Shown piece by piece: positions 21,878-27,128 of a stretch of 27,128 nucleotides of DNA. A program made the translations under genes and the position numbers. Under the pieces are notes generated by a model, which was given only the letters and a program-made list of their open reading frames with translations, was not told where the DNA came from and ran no database searches. Within the stretch, counting starts at the first letter, position 1. Every line of letters starts with the position of its first letter. Source of the stretch: Daldinia sp. FL1419 (taxonomy: Eukaryota > Ascomycota > Sordariomycetes > Xylariales > Hypoxylaceae); NCBI GenBank assembly GCA_025201765.1, contig MU623614.1:1-27128 (forward strand), written 5' to 3'.

Positions 21878-23238
21878 ATGTCATGGTTTATTCGTGCAAT
21901 TCGCAACATCATGGCGACCGAGTTCAAGAAAGTTCCCATTCCCCGTAACGGCGTCGATTACCGGGGCAAAATTGTTCTTGCGCCAATGGTTCGTTCCGGC
22001 GAGCTACCCTCTCGACTCACGGCTCTTCACTACGGCGCTGATCTAGTATGGGGTATGCCTTTTCTTCCCCTCCACCTACGTCTCCCCATATAATATATGT
22101 CGTATTAACTCATGTCCGCACAGGTCCTGAAACAGTAGATAGATCCTTAATTGGGACGACACGGCGCTTCAACCCCCAAACCAACACTATCGAGTGGACT
22201 CGAAAACCGTCACTCGGTGCCAAAACCCCTCCTCCCGACGTAAAAGACAGCGTAATCTACCGCATGCACCCCGAAAAGGAAGGCAAGAAACTAATATTCC
22301 AAATCGGCACCTCGAACCCAGAAACCGCTGTACAAGCCGCCCGTCTTGTTGCCGCCGACGTCGCAGGCATCGATGTGAATGCGGGGTGTCCCAAACCTTT
22401 TAGTACGCACGACGGTATGGGTGCCGCCCTTCTTAGGACCCCGGACAAGCTAGTCGCGATCCTGGAAGCGCTCGTCCAGAACATCACCCCTGAATATGAG
22501 ATCGGAATTAGCGTGAAGATACGAATCCTTGAGACAGCCGCAGAGACGGAAACTTTAGTCAGAAGACTTGTGACAACTGGCATTACAGGCTTGACGGTAC
22601 ATTGCCGGACGACCCCCATGCGCCCCCGCGAGCGTGCTATTCGCGGTCAGCTACGGATGATTGCAGATGTGTGTCACGAAGCGGGGGTCGCATGCTTGAT
22701 GAATGGGGATGTAGAAACCCGGGACCAGGCGCTCGCCCTGGTCCAGGAATACGGTGTCGACGGTGCCATGATCGCGACGCAAGCCGAGAAAAACCCAAGT
22801 TGTTTCCGAAGTCAAACGGAAGGTGGCCTATTACCATGGGACAAAGTCGTAGAGCAATACATCCGCTACGCGCTTGAGGTCGAGAACAAATTCGGAAACA
22901 CCAAGTTCCTACTTTGCCAACTCATCCCCGGAAAGCAGCATGCCTACCGGTCTATCGCCAGCAGCAAGAGCTACACCAAAGTATGCGAAATGTTAGGTTA
23001 TGAGGACCTAATGGAGCGAGCCCGTGAGGTTGATATTAGCCTCGACATCGACCCGGATAACGCGAGGAAGAAAGATAAGAAGAACAATAACAGTGCGCTC
23101 GCCGCAGGGGGTAACATGGCTGAATCGCGATCAAAGCCTCAGGTTAAGAAAGGGTTGGCAGAGCGGGGTGTAAACGCGCAGACAGAGGCGCATTCAACCG
23201 AAGAAAAGCCATTCGAGGGTATAGCAGTGCCTGTTTGA
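21878..23238 (+). CDS. DUS2: tRNA-dihydrouridine(20) synthase, Dus2/Smm1 family (429 aa)
   Basis: This FMN enzyme reduces a uridine in the tRNA D-loop (U20 for the Dus2/Smm1 family) with NAD(P)H. Model: join of 21878-22052 and 22124-23238. The 71-bp intron has a TATTAAC branch and CAG acceptor and restores the DLVWG-PETVD junction in frame. The protein is a TIM barrel followed by a charged tail. Visible motifs are APMVR (35-39), the signature GIDVNAGCPKPFS with catalytic C147, K190 in SVKIRI, H218 in VHCRT, the phosphate-binding NGDV (252-255) and ATQAEKNPS. The last ~60 residues are Lys/Asn-rich, and no C-terminal double-stranded RNA-binding domain is seen, unlike the human enzyme. Two in-frame starts are possible: 21878 adds an 11-residue basic, hydrophobic leader (MSWFIRAIRNI) that could aid mitochondrial import, while 21911 has the better ATGG context and gives 418 aa. 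Confidence 0.95.
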
Positions 23239-23535
23239 AGTGGGTTGCGAATTACATCGGGGGAGTTGACGGAATCAGCATTTAAAGGCGTTGAAATAAG
23301 CATATACCCTCTTTCTGGCTGTAGGGGTGAGGAATCGAAGGTATTTACATGGTCATTTAGAGGTGGTTTAGCTTGAAAGAACATGTGCCTGGTGACACTT
23401 GGGATGACCAAGAAATATGGGAGCGCGCATAGTTAATATCTAGAAGTCACAGTGAAGACTACTTCAAGATAATTATTCATCTGATATGAAGATCTACAGT
23501 CCTACCGTCAACTCGTATTGTTCGTCGCTTGCCAG
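23239..23535. other. Convergent 3' spacer between DUS2 and PPE1
   Basis: These 297 bp separate two stop codons and must contain both 3' ends. I see no coding sequence or repeat. Confidence 0.6.
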
Positions 23536-24865
23536 CTAGACTTTCTTGCCTTGTTTTAGCAGATCGGATACTTTAGGGGGTAACACCAGCGCCGTTCTAT
23601 CGTTACGCTTGTGGAAGTCCACGAGAGATATCGCGATTTTCTCGGGCAGATCTTCGTGTATGAAATGTCCTGCCTCGGGAAATACCTGCAGGGCATATTT
23701 CCCTGTCGTAGGAAACACGTCAGCTTCGTACAACCTCTTCGGACTGAATCGATTAACCAAAGGGAGTACACGAACCTTGCATTTGACCGATAGTTAACTC
23801 TGTGTCCAGTCTGTCTGTGCCTGCGAGAAGTAACAACTTTCCGCCTCTCGCGCTCAAGAATTTCTTACTTAGCCCTGTGAACCAATTTTCCCAGAACGGT
23901 TCTGTCGCTCCGAGATCCGTCCTCCACTTCCAGGGCCTCGGATCACCCGGAGTTCCACTGAGTTTCAGCAAGGATGGGACACTGGTACGGGCGGAAAGCG
24001 TGTTACGAATCGTTCTCGATTTAAGATGCCAGTCGATCCCTTCTTCTAAGGTTGTGAAACCAGTTGGTCGTGTTGATAAATAAGTGTTCATGCTCTTTAA
24101 AGCATCGACAGCAGAGCCTTCAACTACGTCTAGAACGACGTAACCTAGTAATGAATTACCAAGCTTCCCCGTCTTGGCCAGCTCTGTTACGACTGCACCT
24201 CCTAACGAGTGTCCGACCAAGATAATAGATGGTAACTCTGACCATTTCATTTCCTTTTTTGTTAGTAGAATGGTTGAGAGAAGATCCGTAGCAAGGGTCT
24301 CAAGACTTAAACCGATTGCTTGATTGTCTGGCGGGACTGTCGTTAAGCCATGGCCACGCGCGTCGACTGATAGGATACCGGCAGATGGGAGGCGTTTCCG
24401 AATCTCATCCCCAACTAGAGCAAAAGAAAGACCTGACGCACCAGCCCCATGGTGCATGATAAACAAAGGGCCCTTTCCGACAGGAGACGTTAAGTAAGCA
24501 TGGATGGTAGGGCTCGTAGGGCTATTTGGATCGTGGAGGAACAGCTCCCTCTGGAAATAGGTTGTCCAGGGGATCTGATGGAGAGATCGTCCTCTCGGCG
24601 CGCTGTGTACCAGAATCAGCTGCCGTGGAAATGAGCGCATACGGGTAAAGAGGAACTACCCCTGTGGTCTCGCAAATAAATTCTGGCTCGGAGAGGGGAT
24701 GACGGTCCCCGTGGAGGAAGCTGAGGAAGCCGAAGATGAATCATCGTCGGGATGTTCTGGAAGTTCGGGAACCTGGTCGAATTCATCCTCGTCGCGCTCA
24801 TCGAAGCTTTCGGGAGGCAAGGCGGCTAGGCGATTCTTAGCCCAGGCCCTCTGGAGGTCGCTCAT
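23536..24865 (-). CDS. PPE1: Protein phosphatase methylesterase 1 (PP2A demethylase, 399 aa)
   Basis: This alpha/beta hydrolase removes the methyl ester from the C-terminal leucine of the PP2A catalytic subunit, opposing the Ppm1/LCMT1 methyltransferase. Model: join of 24660-24865, 23776-24602 and 23536-23702 on the minus strand. Introns of 57 and 73 bp (branch CTGAT and CTGAC) join in frame. Residues 1-68 are an acidic, Ser-rich leader. The hydrolase fold follows, with an HHGAGASG oxyanion-type segment and the nucleophile elbow GHSLGG (S201). Next comes the acid in VVLDVVEGSA (D227), and then the histidine in EAGHFIHED (H357) in the last exon. The S-D spacing of 26 is close to that of human PPME1 (S156, D181). 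The segment TDRLDTELTIGQMQGKY is typical of the family and is restored only when intron 2 is removed, which supports the splice site. Length is usual for the family (about 380-400 aa). Confidence 0.96.
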
Positions 24866-25297
24866 TATGAAGAGGATGCAACAAATGTGGATAGCTAGCT
24901 ACCCAAACCGTCACATGAAAATAAATAAGACGGCGATCAAAGAGATTTGCTTATAAGAACGCGGTTGATCAAGTATATGCAGGTCATAATATGGAGCAAT
25001 TCAAATAAACGTAATTATTCTGGCCGAACTTATCAACTTAGGTGTTACTATTATTACCCTTGGTTATTCACCAAGTAAACCTGCTAGCATAAGGAGCAAG
25101 GAGAATCTACTTGGATGAGATGGGTAATGATAGGAGCGGGCTAGAACTGGGGGATGTAATAGGATGGTGCTATAGTTTAGAAGAAAGTTGATAAAACAAA
25201 AAGAAATCACAAAAGGGAAGCATCCATCCCACTCACTTTCTTTGGGTTACTCTAGTGTAGGTCACTTTGCGTTACTTTGAATTTAGATACTTTGGTT

Positions 25298-25320
25298 GGG
25301 GTGGGTGGGGCGGGGGGGGG
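25298..25320 (+). other. Potential G-quadruplex
   Basis: Four G runs of 4, 3, 4 and 9 bases are separated by single bases (T, T, C), an ideal intramolecular G4 pattern with one-base loops. It lies about 430-455 bp upstream of the PPE1 start codon, on the strand opposite the gene. The structure is predicted only. Confidence 0.6.
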
Positions 25321-25443
25321 CAATCTATGTAATGGTTTCCACTACCATTTGGCTACCCTGGCTACCAGTTGACATCACTCTTTCTCCACTATCATATTGT
25401 ACATATCAAACCGTACCATGTACTATGAGCGACTCAGCCTAAG

Positions 25444-25507
25444 CCTTATTACACCTTATTACATAATATTACACCTTATTACATAATATTACACCTTATT
25501 ACATAAT
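25444..25507. repeat. 20-bp tandem repeat, about 3 copies
   Basis: The unit ACACCTTATTACATAATATT occurs at 25451-25470 and 25471-25490, and as a 17-base partial copy at 25491-25507. A partial leading copy (CCTTATT) starts at 25444. The copies are identical. Confidence 0.9.
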
Positions 25508-25664
25508 TACCGACATATGTCCTTATAAGGCAGGTACCTACATTTAAGTAATATTGATCTCTACCTTATCTTAGCGAGTTTAGACTTAAGATTTTTGGCT
25601 AGTTACCATAGCTACCACTTATTTGGTCCGTGTAGATGTATTATGGGGTTATGTTATAATGTGC

Positions 25665-27128
25665 CAAAAATTTAAATTTAAAGTTTGTATGTGAATTTTT
25701 AAATGTATTCCTTATAATATTATATAAAAATAATAAAAATTATATTTAAAAATAATTAATAATTAAATAATAAAAATAGATATTTTTAATATTTAAATAA
25801 TTAGAAATAATAATAATTAATATAAAATTTTATATTTAATTTATATATAATATAATAAAAGAGTGAAAATATTATATATAATTATTATTTTTTAAAATTT
25901 TTTTATAAATTATTTAATTATTTTTATTAAATAATAATAAAATAATAAAAAGTTTTATTTATTTTATATAAGTAGTAAGGGTTAATAATAAATATTTTAA
26001 AATCTATTAATATTTTTTTTAATTTTTTTGTTGTAATATTAAGGTATTATTAGATTTAAGGGATAAAAATTGTATATTTTACTTTTTAAATTTATATAAC
26101 ATTTAATAATAATATAATTAATAATATTTTAATTAATTTTAAATTTTATTGATAATTTAAAAATAACTTTTTTTAATTTTAAATATATTTATATTATTAT
26201 TTAAAAATTTAATTTTTTAATATTATATTTAAATTAAATTTAAATATGTAATTTGTATTAGAAAATAAATGTAAGTAATTTGATTAGAAATTAGGGTTTA
26301 ATTTTAAGATATATTAATAAATAATTTAAAAATATTAATTATTTATGTCTTTCTTATTTCATTAATTATACCATAATCTCAATTAACCAATTAGTTCCTA
26401 GAGAATTTAAGGAAAAAACCCCATAATTTCGGATGTTTAATCCTACTGTACACACACTTTCAATCGCAAACAAATATAAATTAACTTAAAAAATCACAAA
26501 TTGAATCTTCTTTTAAATAATACTAATTATTAATATTTTTAAATAAATTTTAAATTAATATAATAAATCAAAATAGTTTTAAATTTTGATATACCCTGTA
26601 CGCACACCTATAGCTTCTTATAGTATAAACCTTCTACACTCTTAAACCTAAGTATTATATCATTAAACAAAAATTTATATTAATAAATTCCCTTAAAAAT
26701 TATTTAATTAAAATTAATATATATTAATTTTTAAAGTATAAGGAATTATAAGAGTTTTTACACTTTTATAAGATTATTCAACTATATATAATATTAAATA
26801 TTCATTAATTTTATTTAATTTTAATATTAATTAAAATTAATCCCTATTACCTATTTACTTTATATTATAATATAAGAAATTATAAGATAATATATTAATA
26901 AATAATTTTATAAATTTTTAAATATTATTTATAATTTTATTTATAATATAAATCTATAATATTTATTAATTTTTATTAACTTCATTCAACCTATTTATTT
27001 TATATTATAATATAAGAAATTATAAAATAATATATTAATAAATAATTTTATAAATTTTTAAATATTATTTATAAATATATTTATAATATAAATTTATAAT
27101 ATTTATTATTTTTTATTAATTTTATTTA
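25665..27128. other. AT-rich, RIP-like degraded repeat block (right flank)
   Basis: Sequence becomes almost pure A/T, without any open frame of note. From about 25,680 to 26,340 the plus strand keeps G but little C, while from about 26,360 onward it keeps C but little G. Bases 26,041-26,100 have 7 G and 2 C; bases 26,641-26,700 have 1 G and 8 C. Only RIP-like decay explains this simply, and the source element is unrecognisable. It ends in a 140-bp tandem duplication. Confidence 0.8.
26849..27128. repeat. 140-bp tandem duplication at the window end
   Basis: The word TATATTATAATATAAGAAAT occurs at 26861-26880 and again at 27001-27020, and flanking sequence aligns throughout with the same 140-bp offset and few differences. 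The copies span about 26849-26988 and 26989-27128; the array may continue beyond the window. Confidence 0.8.

Larger units (their letters stand above)
24866..25660. other. Promoter region of PPE1 and transition to the right AT-rich block
   Basis: No gene is seen. It contains a G-run cluster at 25298-25320 and a 20-bp tandem repeat at 25444-25507, followed by an increasingly AT-rich sequence. Confidence 0.6.

Noticed and set aside
11052..24865. Idea that checkpoint kinase, DUS2 and PPE1 form a functional cluster
   Set aside because: PP2A regulation and checkpoint signalling can be linked in general, but the genes are separately oriented, kilobases apart and are common housekeeping genes; proximity alone is not evidence.
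25441..25507. Tandem array as a CRISPR
   Set aside because: The units are directly adjacent without spacers, and the organism is a eukaryote.
26430..26620. Repeated CTGTACRCACAC words (about 26446 and 26596) as transposon termini
   Set aside because: The shared word is only about 12 bases, with no target duplication or inverted partner visible.

Overview
The window looks like a filamentous ascomycete (Pezizomycotina) chromosome. The protein genes are split by 49-96 bp introns with GT...AG ends and CTAAC/CTGAC-like branch sites, and the gene set is eukaryotic. The flanks are extremely AT-rich with no intact ORFs, as expected of repeats degraded by repeat-induced point mutation (RIP). Intergenic DNA carries many copies of a TACCTAGGTA-like word, which I associate loosely with Sordariomycetes-type genomes. 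I cannot name a species.

Layout: (1) 1-5329 is an AT-rich, RIP-like block. Inside it I find a degraded LTR element of about 1.5 kb (3129-4633) with two 182-bp LTRs, plus a third, inverted and more decayed LTR copy (about 4850-5030). (2) At the edge of that block sits an intact, intron-containing tRNA-Thr(AGT) (5330-5426), followed by a 435-bp MITE-like element (5762-6196) with 43-bp inverted repeats and a TA target duplication. (3) From 6759 to 24865 is a normal-composition gene island with five protein genes. Three are on the minus strand: a 993-aa protein with three CxxC pairs and no recognised function; a 1209-aa FHA-kinase-FHA checkpoint kinase of the Rad53/Chk2 type; and a 1053-aa filamentous-fungal protein of unknown function. 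A 2.6-kb divergent spacer separates these from a plus-strand tRNA-dihydrouridine synthase 2 gene, which converges on a minus-strand protein phosphatase methylesterase 1 gene. (4) From about 25,660 to the end is a second AT-rich block with a 140-bp tandem duplication.

The five genes are housekeeping or regulatory and transcribed separately. I see no sign of a biosynthetic cluster, defence island or other linked system. The gene models were built by hand: every junction was checked for GT/AG ends and an unbroken reading frame, and all five models close in frame.

The points most worth a second look are in the repeats. They are the LTR pair with a possible 5-bp target duplication, a long near-palindrome inside that LTR, strong strand asymmetry of the inferred RIP with a switch point in the right block, the bipartite inverted repeats of the MITE, and a CGCGAA/TTCGCG inverted repeat just upstream of the checkpoint kinase gene. 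I found no convincing new multi-gene system.
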